The notes under the pieces are model-generated. The model was not told the origin of the DNA and did not search any database. It was given only the letters and a program-made list of their open reading frames with translations. The translations under genes and the position numbers were made by a program. This document shows positions 11,559 to 27,588 of a stretch of DNA of 64,000 bases, piece after piece (positions within the stretch are counted from its first letter, which is position 1; every line of letters begins with the position of its first letter). The DNA comes from Oscarella lobularis (taxonomy: Eukaryota; Porifera; Homoscleromorpha; Homosclerophorida; Oscarellidae): NCBI RefSeq assembly GCF_947507565.1, contig NC_089175.1:186001-250000 (forward strand), read 5' to 3'.

Positions 11559-14500
11559 TCATTTATCGTCGAGGTAAAGTCGACTGAGACGTTTCTCTTC
11601 CACGAGCTTCTCCCGAACTTTTCGCCTAAAGAAACCCAACTTCCACAAGACGAGCAAAGCAATAGCAACGGCAAGCAGACTCCCGACAGAAATGACGGCA
11701 ATAAGCCAAGCGGGAACGCCAGCAGACTCGGACTTCCCCGACGAATCCGAAACGATAGTAAACGACAGACCGACGACATTCGGCTTACCGTTCTCCGGTT
11801 CAACGAGCGTGGGAATTCCGACCGGCTCGGCGCTCGCCGACACCTGAAGTCGAACAAAATCGTTCAAATCGCGCGCGTAACTGCTCTCCCACAGTCGCGC
11901 GACAACGCGAACGCTCGCCGCGTCGTTCGCCGCGACGTCGTCAAAAAAGCACGAGAGCACTTGACAGTGAACGTCGCCCACGCGACGACACATATCGACT
12001 TCTACGAGTCCGTCGCCGGCGCCGTCGCCACTGCTGCTCCCACCGCCGTACGTCTCATCCGAAAGTTGCCCTCCTTTCGTCACCGGCGCCGAATTAAAAA
12101 TCTTCTCGAACTCGTGCTCGAAATTCAATTGTCCCGTCGTCGCAATTCCGAGCGGATTGACGAGCGGACCGTCGGCGCAGTAACCGTTACCGGCAACGTC
12201 GACGCTCAAAACGTACAGAATCCGATCGCCGCTCGATCGTCTCTCCGTCGGAATAGCGACGCGTACGACGATCTGCGGAATCGTCGTCGGACCGCGATTC
12301 GTTACGAAAAAGCTCGCGTTCACGTGCCGACCGATTTCGGTTTCGTTCGTCACGACGCGAGGAATTGTCGTCGTCGTCGGATCGACGACGTAATGCAGCG
12401 GCGAAATCGTACCTTCGATGATGACGTCCGCTTTGGCTTTGACTCCAATTCGAAGTTGCACCGCATTGTCATTCATCGTGGCAACCGATTCCAAATTGAT
12501 GCTGAGAAGCGAGACGTCGACGACGAGTTCGGTGAGCGTCAACGGCAAATTCGCCGTCGTGACGACGACGTCGATGCGACGCGCGACGCCGAACGCCAAA
12601 GGATCGCCAACCTCGCAGACGATCATCGTCGACGACGAATTCTGCACTTGATTGCAGACGACGTCGCGAGCGTCCAAGACGGCGTGCACGAAAGTCACAG
12701 CGCGACGCGCGACGAAAACGAGACGCGCATCATAGCCATTCTCACCCGCGTTGTCGAACGCAACTCGAAAGGCAATCGTTTTGTTGAGACCGAGTACAAT
12801 CGCTTCACCGCCGCCGATGACGTCAGACGCCGTGATACGCAAATCGGGAACGCAATTGCCGTCCGTTCCGCATCCTTCATCGGAGCGTGAAAAGTGAACA
12901 AATCGTCGTAGCGTTAAAAGGTCTTCCGTGTCGTTGACGGCGACGGAGAGCGGATCGCGAAGCGGCGCTTTATCGCTCTTCGGACGTTCGTCGTCCGGTA
13001 CGCCGTACTTGACGATCATCTCTATAGGCGACGTTCGATCGGCGAAGTCGTGTCTCAGTCGAACGACGACGTCGTCGCAGCGACGGCCCTCCGTTTCGTC
13101 GGACGGCACGGCGACGAAACTCGAATAGCGAAAATTTCCCGTTTTGTTGAAGACGGCGCGCGGCACGAGACCCAAGTCGCGTCGCGGACGATCGATTGTA
13201 ATTCGATAGCTAATCTCCGTCAACGCGCCAATGACGTCGGTCGAATAACGAAAGCAGAGCGTCAATTTGAGACACGAGAAAACGCGACCGCGTCGATCGA
13301 GACACGCGTGTCTACTGTCATCAGGCGCGTAGGAAATAACGGCCGGTTCAGTCGTCAATTCGCCAAGGATCGAAACGACGGGACGAGATCGAATCAAGAC
13401 GACCGTTTCGGATAAATACGATCCAACAACCATGTCGGAATACCCGTTCCCGTCAACGTCGACGTTCGCCGCGAGCGCGGCACCGAAACCGAGAGGCGAC
13501 AAGGAGAGAATATCAGTAGCTCGAATCACTTGCGCTGGCGTCAAACGAAGTCCATTGGGCGATCCTAGATGAACGTAGACAATTCCAACGTCGCCATAGG
13601 GCGCGCTTATCGCCACGTCAGTGTAGCCGTCCTTGTTTACGTCGCCTAGGGAGACCATGGCGTGACCGAGTCGACCGCGAGTCGTCGTTCCGACGACGCG
13701 ACGCGGAACGACGCCAAATCGACCGCCAAGATTCGCGTAGATGAGCACGCGACCGACTTCGACTGCGATCGTTCCGGACGTAAACATCGGCTCGGCGACG
13801 AGCATTTCGTCCAATCCGTCGCCGTCGACGTCGACGGCGAGAATCGTGTGTCCGAAATAGGCGAACGGTACGGATCCATAAACGGTGAGTTGACGTAGAA
13901 ATCGAAGAGACGTCGTTTCTAATGAGAAAACGTTAACGCGTCCGTATTGGCGTCCGATTGACCAACGCGGCACGCCCACGGCAACCTGAACGTCGTCTCG
14001 ATTCGTCGTAAAACGACCGACTGTCATACTATAACCCATCAGATTATAAGCAGTCGAATAATTCTTCGACAATTCGACTATCGTTTCGCGTAGCTCATTA
14101 TTCGACGTCGATAGAGCGAAGAGCACGCCGGACCAAAGTCCCGCGCCCGGCGCTCCCATCAAAAGCGTCCCATCGTCGTCAACGGCGACGGTCATGCCCG
14201 CCTGGCATTCGCTATAATAAAACAATTTCTTCTTCTGCTCGTGTCGATCGTACTCGCACGGCTTGTGTTCGCCGACGACGGCGAGACGCGACGAATAGAC
14301 GACGCAACGACCGATGGGATTGTTCTTCATCATCGACGAGTCGACGTCCAAGCGAACTTCCGCGTGTCGATGAGCGCAGGCGACGATCCAATCGCCGTTC
14401 GGCGAGCGATGAAGCGCGCCGCCCATCCATTCGCTTTCGTAGACGTAGGTCGGATCGTCGAGGTCGAGCGGCACGTCGAGCGGACGGCACTCGTTCGTCG

Positions 14501-14723
14501 TTTCGAGCGAGCATGCGTAGACGGCGCCGCGTCGTTGCGATCGCGGCGAGCCGACGACGACGTGCGAGTGGCCGTCGTCGTCGACGTGAAGGAGGAGGGC
14601 GTAGCCGAAGTAGGACGATTGGGGGCCCGTTCCTGGCGACTTCCGTGTTGCGACTTGGCGCGTGTCGAATTTGAATCCTTCGCTAGATGACACGGCGACG
14701 AGGACGAGAACGAGTGCGAGCAT
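11559..14723 (-). CDS. Integrin alpha subunit, intronless
   Basis: This is a single uninterrupted frame of 1,054 residues. A signal peptide (MLALVLVLVAVSSSEG) precedes FKFDTR, the usual mature integrin alpha start. The beta-propeller carries Ca-binding FG-GAP loops at about residues 298 (DVDGDGLDE), 363 (DVNKDGYTD) and 423 (DVDGNGYSD). Thigh and calf Ig-like regions follow, then one membrane helix near 1012-1033 and the cytoplasmic LGFFRRK motif that is the integrin alpha signature for beta-subunit clasping and talin-controlled activation. No inserted I domain is visible. It would act at the plasma membrane with a beta subunit as an adhesion receptor. It is divergently paired with GNPDA. The lack of introns in a window full of intron-rich genes is unusual and hints at retroposition or intron loss. 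CpG-rich codons dominate. Confidence 0.92.
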   Translation of the reverse strand: MLALVLVLVAVSSSEGFKFDTRQVATRKSPGTGPQSSYFGYALLLHVDDDGHSHVVVGSPRSQRRGAVYACSLETTNECRPLDVPLDLDDPTYVYESEWMGGALHRSPNGDWIVACAHRHAEVRLDVDSSMMKNNPIGRCVVYSSRLAVVGEHKPCEYDRHEQKKKLFYYSECQAGMTVAVDDDGTLLMGAPGAGLWSGVLFALSTSNNELRETIVELSKNYSTAYNLMGYSMTVGRFTTNRDDVQVAVGVPRWSIGRQYGRVNVFSLETTSLRFLRQLTVYGSVPFAYFGHTILAVDVDGDGLDEMLVAEPMFTSGTIAVEVGRVLIYANLGGRFGVVPRRVVGTTTRGRLGHAMVSLGDVNKDGYTDVAISAPYGDVGIVYVHLGSPNGLRLTPAQVIRATDILSLSPLGFGAALAANVDVDGNGYSDMVVGSYLSETVVLIRSRPVVSILGELTTEPAVISYAPDDSRHACLDRRGRVFSCLKLTLCFRYSTDVIGALTEISYRITIDRPRRDLGLVPRAVFNKTGNFRYSSFVAVPSDETEGRRCDDVVVRLRHDFADRTSPIEMIVKYGVPDDERPKSDKAPLRDPLSVAVNDTEDLLTLRRFVHFSRSDEGCGTDGNCVPDLRITASDVIGGGEAIVLGLNKTIAFRVAFDNAGENGYDARLVFVARRAVTFVHAVLDARDVVCNQVQNSSSTMIVCEVGDPLAFGVARRIDVVVTTANLPLTLTELVVDVSLLSINLESVATMNDNAVQLRIGVKAKADVIIEGTISPLHYVVDPTTTTIPRVVTNETEIGRHVNASFFVTNRGPTTIPQIVVRVAIPTERRSSGDRILYVLSVDVAGNGYCADGPLVNPLGIATTGQLNFEHEFEKIFNSAPVTKGGQLSDETYGGGSSSGDGAGDGLVEVDMCRRVGDVHCQVLSCFFDDVAANDAASVRVVARLWESSYARDLNDFVRLQVSASAEPVGIPTLVEPENGKPNVVGLSFTIVSDSSGKSESAGVPAWLIAVISVGSLLAVAIALLVLWKLGFFRRKVREKLVEEKRLSRLYLDDK

Positions 14724-14937
14724 TCTTTTTTGGCGCTGCTACGGTAAAATGAAAGGGTCGGCGCGCGATGGCGTCGTTTTTATGGGCGAAATTAGGGTGG
14801 TTGGGTCGTTGCCCGGCAGGAGAGGTCGTTGCTACGAGCGGCATCGTTTCTTCGAAGCAATATTCCATAGAAACGCAGTTCTCCGGATTGCGTTGGCGTT
14901 GATATCAACGTCACTTCCACGTGCGCCAGACGAAAAG
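14724..14937. promoter_or_regulatory. Shared divergent promoter region, integrin alpha / GNPDA
   Basis: Only 214 bases separate the two divergent start codons, so both promoters must lie here or overlap the 5' ends. No clear TATA box is visible. The segment is CpG-rich. Confidence 0.5.
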
Positions 14938-15994
14938 ATGCGTCTAATCATCGAAGCCGATAGCGACAAGGCGAGCGATTGGGTGGCAAAATACATCAAG
15001 ACCCGAATCAAATCATTCAAACCTGGTCCGGATCCGGATAACCCAGGAAAAACCCGATATTTCGTCTTGGGTTTACCAACAGGTGACGATACAACAGTAG
15101 TAGCGAACCTCGCGGCCTCGCGCGCTAGACGAAGACGAGACGCACGCACGCAAAGAGACTAGACACACAAGAAAGGCTCCTATAAGGGTCTTCGCCGTCT
15201 CGAAATACAAATACAATTAGCTAAGCATCCGTATCTCATCGCGTAGGCTCGACGCCGCTCGGTTGCTATAAGCGTCTCATCGAATTTCACAAGAAAGGCG
15301 AGTTGAGCTTTCGCTTCGTCAAAACGTTCAATATGGACGAATACGTCGGCTTGCCGCGCGATCATCCGGAGAGTTATCACACGTACATGTGGACGAATTT
15401 TTTTCGACACATTGATATTAACCCGGAAAACGTGCACATGTTGGACGGCATGGCGAAGGACAAAGACGCCGAATGCGAAGCGTACGAGAAAAAGATCAAA
15501 GACGCCGGCGGAGTCGATCTCTTTCTAGGAGGAACGCGGGCCTAAAATAAATAAATACATATTATTTATTTTTTCAATTAATAGGTATTGGCCCCGATGG
15601 TCATATCGCCTTCAACGAACCCGGATCGTCGCTCGTCTCGCGCACGCGCGTTAAGACGCTCGCGAAAGATACGATTATCGCCAACGCGCGTTTCTTCGAC
15701 AACAAAATCAAGGACGTTCCCACGGAAGCGTTGACTGTCGGCGTTGGCACGGTGATGGACGCCAAAGAGGTCGTCGTCATGATAACGGGCGCTCACAAGG
15801 CTTATGCCCTGCATAAGGCCATCGAGGACGGGGTCAGTCATATGTGGACTGTGTCCGCGTTCCAGCAGCATCGGCGCGCGACTTTCGTCTGCGACGAAGA
15901 CGCCACGTTGGAGCTGCGAGTCAAGACGGTGAAGTACTTCAAGGGTCTCATGGAACTTCACAATAAATTGCTCGAAGAGCCGAAAGTAGATTGA
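14938..15994 (+). CDS. GNPDA1: Glucosamine-6-phosphate deaminase (isomerase)
   Basis: Three exons encode a protein very close to animal GNPDA. Exon 1 starts [15 protein letters not shown] and ends in LGLPTG. Exon 2 (from 15246) carries [18 protein letters not shown] with the catalytic aspartate. Exon 3 (15584-15994) starts [15 protein letters not shown], with the catalytic His and Glu, and includes [13 protein letters not shown] and WTVSAFQQH. The cytosolic enzyme converts glucosamine-6-phosphate to fructose-6-phosphate and ammonia, linking amino-sugar breakdown to glycolysis. The exon 2/3 junction is odd: joining the conserved LGG-IGP sequence needs an intron that begins GA at 15532-15533 instead of GT. 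One base change (A to T at 15533) would give a normal donor. Either a rare GA-AG intron, a null allele or a sequence error explains this. Confidence 0.93.
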
Positions 15995-16373
15995 TACATA
16001 CGGGAGACTTGACTGGTCGCGATTCTTCTATATATGTAGCTGACGTTTATGCATGATTTCCTTACAAGTGGAATTCATATATTATATCAAGTGACCATTT
16101 AAATTGATTATACGGGCATTCAGCGTATAAAAGTCCCGTACATTATAGGGTAAACCGGTTTTTGCGAAAAAACGACGAAAAGCCGTTTACCCTACCCGGA
16201 CATACGGGAATGTAAGGGCTACATACGGGATTGTTAAGGTTAAGAGTAAATTGCCAATAATCTTTTATTAGAAAATGCTTGAGTGCCAGAAGCGACTCGG
16301 AGTCATATTGCAATAAAGAAAATCGCGTTTTTTGCCGACTATGCATTGTTTTCTGTCTGAGAGTCCGATTCCC
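15995..16373. repeat. Spacer with inverted repeat and ACATACGGGA motifs
   Basis: There is no gene here. A 10-bp perfect inverted repeat (TAGGGTAAAC and complement) spans 16146-16194. The motif ACATACGGGA recurs at about 16004, 16200 and 16214, with an inverted TCCCGTACA near 16134. The arrangement looks like a small non-autonomous element or the end of one between two convergent genes. Confidence 0.4.
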
Positions 16374-18933
16374 CTAGAACGCGAATCTCAACTCGTAATC
16401 GTTCCCAATACAATTAATCTTACCGTCGCGACGATAGCGGTGAATATTCACGAGCAACTTTCTCGCTTTTCCCTTCCCCAGTTGCTTTTTCAATCCAAAT
16501 CGCTTAGCCTCGCCCTTCACAAAAAAAATTTCGAGAAAGAGCATTCAACGACGCGAAAATCGACCTCACCCAAAGCTCCGGCGTTTCCATGCTATCAAAA
16601 TCCGGCGTCGCACCTAAATTCCGCCTCTTCTTCTTCGGACGACTCGGTTGCACAGGCGTCAGCGCAGAACCAACGCCGTTCTTCGGCGCCAAATGACTTT
16701 CAGGAGATAGGGCAGAAGTAGGAGCTGTCGTCGCGCAATTGTTTCCGTCATCGCACGACCAAAACAACGCATCGTCGACGTCGGAGATGGGAAACGCGTC
16801 CTCCGAATTCTTCTCCTGTTGCTGCACTTGCGATTGGCATGGAAACGCTGGCGGCAATTCCGAGTCATCCAAAGTAGAAATTGGACTTTTTGCCAGTAGA
16901 CTGTCTGACAGTGGAATGAGCTCGTAACTCCTTTCTCTTTCAGACGGCGTGACGTCGTCTTCGCGAATCCATATCGGCTCGTTTAGACGCGAATCGACGC
17001 TTAAACAAGCGGCAACGAGATCAGGAAGTTCCCACCTAAAGAATTATAGAGCCAAATAAAAAATAATAGAAGTAATTTGTACCGTTGAGCTAGCTTGTGC
17101 ACATTAGACGCGTTCTCTTTAGTAACAAGACACTTGGCCGTGTAAATAAATCGAAGTACTGTGAGAATATCGTCAGAATTCGCTTCGTTTATGACGAGGC
17201 GATTTGACGACGTTCTGACTATCTATTGTGACGAAAATTGTCGCGAATCACTGTTTCAATGACGCTCCTACCTACCTCTTCTAAGGCTGGAGATCGAGCG
17301 GCGAGAATAGCTCTGTGAGCGAAAATCGAACGCCCGTCCTTGCCTATGATGCTTACGTCACTGTTTCGCGATGAATTGACAAGCGAGGCGAAGTCATCGA
17401 GCAATTTATTAACCAGACTATTGAAATCAGACGTGTCCTAAAAACAACGCATTTATAAAAATGACAAACCTGACTTCCGTATCCTCGATGCCGTCTTCCT
17501 CTTCTCTATCTTCAATGATGGAGGCAGTTTTTGATGACATAACCTATAAAGAAAATATATGCATATTAATCGGAATTTAGCTTCTTACATCCTCCTCTTC
17601 TTCCTCTGTCGATTTTTTGTCAAAGAATCCTTGACTAGGCACAATGCCCGTAGATGCGTCATCACTAATGCAAGCATCTTTTTCTTCTTCTTGATGAAGA
17701 GACGCTTCTTTGAATTCTGGTGGCGGAATTTCGATGAGTCCATTCACGTAGAAATGATCGAGAGACGCTCTATCGATGCCATCCGTCGTCAAATCCCAAA
17801 AATCAATTCTGGGCTAATATAGAAAAAGAAAATCGTCCACCACAACAAATCCTCGCAAAAAAATGCACCTTATCTAAAAAACTCGTCGCCGTCACATTCC
17901 CATTGGCAGCGAACTGAGATTGTCCGCATTCAATTTCAGTCGTCTCTTCCTCCTCATCGTCCTCGCTCGTCAAATCGACGGGCTTAAATCGCTGAGCCAT
18001 TTCACTGGGCGCCAACGCCGGTGTGGAATCTATCTCACTCTCCTCTTCGGTCTAGCAGAATGAGAGGGGTGTAATCACTCTAACTATCGAAGGATATCTC
18101 ACTGTTGATATTATCTCTCCCACTTTGATAGCCATCATCTCGTTGGTCTGCCTTTCGCTTCTCAACAGTAATTCCGGAATCTCATCCACATCACCAAGTC
18201 TGATAAAAAAAAAGCAAAAATAAATTCTTTTCTTCTCCTCTAATTAGACAATAAGCAAAAACGGTTTACTGCACCTTTGTTTGACTTTCTTTCTGGGTTT
18301 TCTAGCGTTGCTTGCTAAAGAAGCAGACACACCCAGAACGATTAGAGTCTCGTCATCCATTCCTCTAAAAAAAACAGGATAAAACCTTTATCTAGATATC
18401 TCCCTTTCTCCATTCCTCTAAAAGAACCCAATGGCTAAATAGACCTTTCTCCACTTATCTATCTAGATATCTAGATACATCTATCTCCCTTTCAGTTTAA
18501 GGACTAAAATCTACCCCCTATTTCTTCTACTGTACCTTTGAGGCTGATATCGCTTCGTTTTCGTCGTTTTCTTCGGCTTCTTCGCTCCTAATTCGTCATC
18601 GCCCGCGGCGAAACTCTCCTTCAAATTCTCAACGGCCTCATCGACGACCGTCGAATCGATTTTCAGTTTTCTTCCGCAGAACTTGACGTGTCTTCGTCCC
18701 TGCAGAAATCCGGCGAGCACGCGATCGCAGAAGGGGCACGAAATGGGACGCGGAATGGCGATGGAGTTCTCTTTTCCTTTTCCGCGTCTTTTTCGACGCT
18801 TTGACGAGCTCCGCTCGTCGTCGAAGTCGTCGCGAGAGTCGTCTAGGATGTCTTTTTCGACGCTTTCTCCCGTTTTCGGCCTTCTTCGACTTTCGCTCGA
18901 AATCGAGCCGCTTCCGCTGCCGATGCTATCCAT
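16374..18933 (-). CDS. SLX4: SLX4 (BTBD12) structure-specific nuclease scaffold
   Basis: The protein starts at an ATG at 18933 (MDSIGSGSGSISSESRR). A UBZ4-type zinc finger, CPFCDRVLAGFLQGRRHVKFC, lies near 18700. A BTB domain, with SDVSIIGKDGRSIFAHRAIL and LAARSPALE, lies near 17280-17400. The C-terminal SLX1-binding helix-turn-helix contains PDFDSMETPEL, then RFGLKKQLGKGKARKLL across an intron, and ends at a stop at 16374. In animals SLX4 scaffolds SLX1, MUS81-EME1 and XPF-ERCC1 for Holliday junction and crosslink repair in the nucleus. Acidic linkers separate the domains. It is much shorter than the ~1,800-residue human protein, and only one UBZ finger is obvious. The identification rests on the combined UBZ, BTB and C-terminal blocks in the right order. 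Confidence 0.78.
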
Positions 18934-19206
18934 TTCTCTTCGACGTCTTTCTTGGAGAAGAATCGATCTCGCGAAACGAATGCTATAGCGAGAGACGATA
19001 AAACGAGCGGGAAAACGAGGGGAAAAGCCGCTAGGCGAAGTCTGCCCATCAAAACGTCCCGGATATCAACCTGAGCTCATCTATTGATCTATTGGAAGAA
19101 CAGTATACAAAATCATTAATTCTATACTATTTGCTATGAAGTAGGAAAAAGAAAAGAAACAATAACTACAGGGTTGACTCAACCGACGTCGAAAAGGATG
19201 ATCCGT

Positions 19207-24826
<5,620 letters not shown>

Positions 24827-24959
24827 TCTTGAAACGCTTCCGTACCCGTAAATATCAACGGCGTCGCCAAACTAATCAAACGGAGCCCCGCCCCGCCCAT
24901 CACGTGCAAAAGCAGTGATTGGGCAGAAAAAATCATCATTCTTTCCCCGGACTCCGCTG

Positions 24960-26021
24960 ATGGCGTCCCCTCACTCCGAAGCTGTCTACTGTTTATCGAA
25001 TACAAGCAAAGGCTGGACGTATCGGCATCCCTATGCTGGCTTGAGCATAGCAAGCGCGACGATCAGCGTTGTCGGCTCTCTTTACATGCTCGCCGCTTGG
25101 GGCCCATACCTGAAGGTGAAACTGAAATTTCGTCGGCCCCTTCTTCATCCCAACCGTCATGTCGTCTTCTTTCTTGCTCTATCGGACGTCGTCGCCTGTC
25201 TCGCCGTAATCAGTCGCTCGATAACGCTTCTCTTCATCGAGCCGGCTGTTCCTGTTAATGCGAGCGGACCCCCTTGCACAGAACGTCATCCGGAATACTG
25301 CAACACTAGGTATCACTACTACTGGAGCTTTGGCATTGCCGTGGAGCTGACGCTCCGTTTCGGCTACACGGCGACGTTCCTATGGACGCTTCTCTACGCG
25401 TGCGACGCGTGCGCGAAGGCGCGCCAGCGCGCTATTTCCAATCGATTCTGTCATCTGTTCACGTGGCCGCTCGCGCTTGCGCTTGCCGGCGCCAATGAAA
25501 TCGTTCTCTTTGCCGGCAACTTGGGTCACTGTTCGGGACGCGATCGTCTTCCGTGGTCCTATTTTCTCATTTACGCTCCAATGCTGATCGTCATTGTAGT
25601 CAATCCCCTATTATACGTCAAAACGAATCGACGATATGTGAGGCTTTTGCGGGGGAGCGGTCACTTTACGCGTTGCGAGCGTGAAGCGGTTGAAGAACAG
25701 CAGCGAAAGTTTCTCTTTCTCGTCAGCATATTCTACATATGTTGGCTGCCCAGTCTAATAAGTGGTGGCTACGAAATTGCCGTGCTATTCAATACAGGAA
25801 AGCTAGATCACGTTCCTTTACCTGTGTGGCTGGTAAACGCGGCAGCGAATCCCTTACAGGGTCTACTGAATAGCATCGTGTACGGAACGCCGGGTCAGAT
25901 GAATCTGTTTCGGACGCGCGAGGATAGAACAAGCAAGCCCATGGTATCGCAACCAATGATTACGGACGTCGATGACGATGACGATGAAGATTTCACAAAA
26001 AGCGATTCTTGGACGAGCTAA
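24960..26021 (+). CDS. GPR143: GPR143/OA1-like seven-transmembrane receptor, copy 1
   Basis: This intronless frame from the ATG at 24960 (MASPHSEAVYC) encodes about 353 residues with seven membrane segments. Diagnostic similarity to OA1/GPR143 includes the MASP start, TM5 YAPMLIVIVVNPLLYV, a basic loop followed by TM6 IFYICWLPSLISG, and TM7 NPLQGLLNSIVYG. OA1 in vertebrates is a melanosomal and endolysosomal receptor proposed to bind L-DOPA. An animal without melanosomes would use it elsewhere, so the role here is open. The C-tail is highly acidic (DVDDDDDEDF). It lies head-to-head with the RPTP gene, with only 133 bases between start codons, and in tandem with copy 2. Confidence 0.82.
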   Translation: MASPHSEAVYCLSNTSKGWTYRHPYAGLSIASATISVVGSLYMLAAWGPYLKVKLKFRRPLLHPNRHVVFFLALSDVVACLAVISRSITLLFIEPAVPVNASGPPCTERHPEYCNTRYHYYWSFGIAVELTLRFGYTATFLWTLLYACDACAKARQRAISNRFCHLFTWPLALALAGANEIVLFAGNLGHCSGRDRLPWSYFLIYAPMLIVIVVNPLLYVKTNRRYVRLLRGSGHFTRCEREAVEEQQRKFLFLVSIFYICWLPSLISGGYEIAVLFNTGKLDHVPLPVWLVNAAANPLQGLLNSIVYGTPGQMNLFRTREDRTSKPMVSQPMITDVDDDDDEDFTKSDSWTS

Positions 26022-26214
26022 ATACGAATACTTCGTTTATGAATTAGTTCATATGTAAATATATGGTCTCGATGTACCTTTTCTTGTATTAATTAAATAT
26101 ATTTATACCTTTTCCTTGTTGCGTCTGTGCCATGACAACCGCTTCCTGTTTATTCCTCACGTGCGTTCATTGTCACGAGTCCCTTCATCTCAATCTTCAC
26201 CTTTGTGAGAACCG

Positions 26215-27384
26215 ATGGCATCTCCACACTCGGAGTCTTTCTACTGCATTCCAAAAACGAGCCTTTCAAGCGCCGAGCGCAATTGGTACGGCGGACTCAG
26301 CATCGGCGTCGCCGCGCTCAGCTTCATCGGATCCTCGTACACGGCCCATACGTGGGGACGTCAACTCAAACGCACTAAGATGAAAGTGAGAAACCAACTC
26401 GTCGCCAATCCGCACATCGTTTTCTTTCTCGCGATCGCCGACCTCATTGCAAGCTGCGCCGTCATCGGTCGCGGCACGGCGCTCATTAGCATCGAACCGC
26501 CCAAGCTCACGAATTCTAACCTATCAGCTGCCAACTGCAGTCTCGGTTCGCCGCACAACTGCCGACCGTACGAGACCTACTATCTCTATTTCGGCGTGCC
26601 GCTCGAAATCGCTCTGCGCTTCGGCTTCGTCGCCACGTACGCGTGGACTCTTTTCTACGCAATTGACGTCTATTTGAAGTCGAAACAGATGGGCCTCAAA
26701 CCGAGTCGATATCACGCTATATCGTGGACGGCCGCCGCCGTATTTACGGCGATTAATGAGACGGTCTTATTCGTTGATGTCGGCGTACCGTGTGCCGGAC
26801 GACCGCAGTTGATTGGCTCCTATTTGTGCATGTATATCCCTATGATAATCGTCATCGTCGCAAATCCTATTCTCTACGTACTATCCTCTCGCAATTTCAC
26901 GCGAAACGTCAAGGCACGCGGCACGTTTACGAACACCGAGCGACAGGCGATACGCGAGCAAAAAATCAAATTCCTTCTCATGCTAACGATCTTCTACATA
27001 TGCTGGCTGCCGAGCATCGTAAGCGGTTTCTACACCGTCACAAAGTGGCACGTACCAATCGAAGTCTACATACTCAACGCACTATGCAACCCGTCGCAGG
27101 GATTCCTAAATAGTTTCGCCTACAGTCGCACCGTCGTTAGCACAACGTCGGGGGGAACAACGACAACGACGACAACGACGTCGTCGACTACGGCAACGGC
27201 ACGAAAAAAGAATTTCGTCGATTCGGAGTACTACGAGACGGAGCGCGTGACGACGGACCTTAGTGATCAACCGGATGACGATATCGCCGTCGCGCAAACC
27301 GTACAGCGAGAAACGTCGCCGGCCGGCGAAAATTGTCGACCGGCTACGGAGGAGGATCCTCTCATAACTTCTACCGCGTTTTAG
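26215..27384 (+). CDS. GPR143: GPR143/OA1-like seven-transmembrane receptor, copy 2
   Basis: A 389-residue intronless frame starts MASPHSESFYC and is clearly a tandem duplicate of copy 1. It matches OA1 better in places: CMYIPMIIVIVANPILYV in TM5, FTNTERQAIREQKIKFL before TM6, and NPSQGFLNSFAYS in TM7. Two Cys in the extracellular loop region (AANCSLGSPHNC) are shared with copy 1. The C-tail differs entirely, with a Thr/Ser run (about residues 315-335) and acidic patches. The two paralogues thus share the membrane core but have divergent cytoplasmic tails, which suggests different partners or trafficking. It converges with the cyclin gene. Confidence 0.82.
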   Translation: MASPHSESFYCIPKTSLSSAERNWYGGLSIGVAALSFIGSSYTAHTWGRQLKRTKMKVRNQLVANPHIVFFLAIADLIASCAVIGRGTALISIEPPKLTNSNLSAANCSLGSPHNCRPYETYYLYFGVPLEIALRFGFVATYAWTLFYAIDVYLKSKQMGLKPSRYHAISWTAAAVFTAINETVLFVDVGVPCAGRPQLIGSYLCMYIPMIIVIVANPILYVLSSRNFTRNVKARGTFTNTERQAIREQKIKFLLMLTIFYICWLPSIVSGFYTVTKWHVPIEVYILNALCNPSQGFLNSFAYSRTVVSTTSGGTTTTTTTTSSTTATARKKNFVDSEYYETERVTTDLSDQPDDDIAVAQTVQRETSPAGENCRPATEEDPLITSTAF

Positions 27385-27500
27385 ATGTCTAAACTATTTT
27401 CTTTTTTTTCCGGGATTTGAACAATTTAATTTAGAATTACCAATCGTTCGCACGCTTCGAAAACAAGCCAAAAATAATCGAACAGAAAGAAAATAGTTTC

Positions 27501-27529
27501 GGGGGGGAGGGGGAGGGTGCCCCCTCCCC
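27501..27529. terminator. G-rich hairpin / quadruplex-prone run between convergent genes
   Basis: Runs of seven, five and three G are followed by the inverse C-rich arm, giving an 8-bp stem (GGGGAGGG / CCCTCCCC) with a 4-base loop. It lies between the stop codons of GPR143 copy 2 (27384) and the cyclin (27589). It could assist transcription pausing or 3'-end formation; function is inferred only from position and structure. Confidence 0.4.
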
Positions 27530-27588
27530 AACAACAAAACAGAGACATAAGGTCCTTTTTTAGACGTTACTAATAGGGGCGTTTCTTC

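Noticed and set aside
11961-12890. 309-residue plus-strand frame, plus several shorter frames opposite the integrin gene
   Set aside because: They lie antisense to a well-supported coding exon. The CpG/CGA-rich codons of the integrin gene suppress stops on the other strand; the translations are Arg/Asp-rich with no domain.
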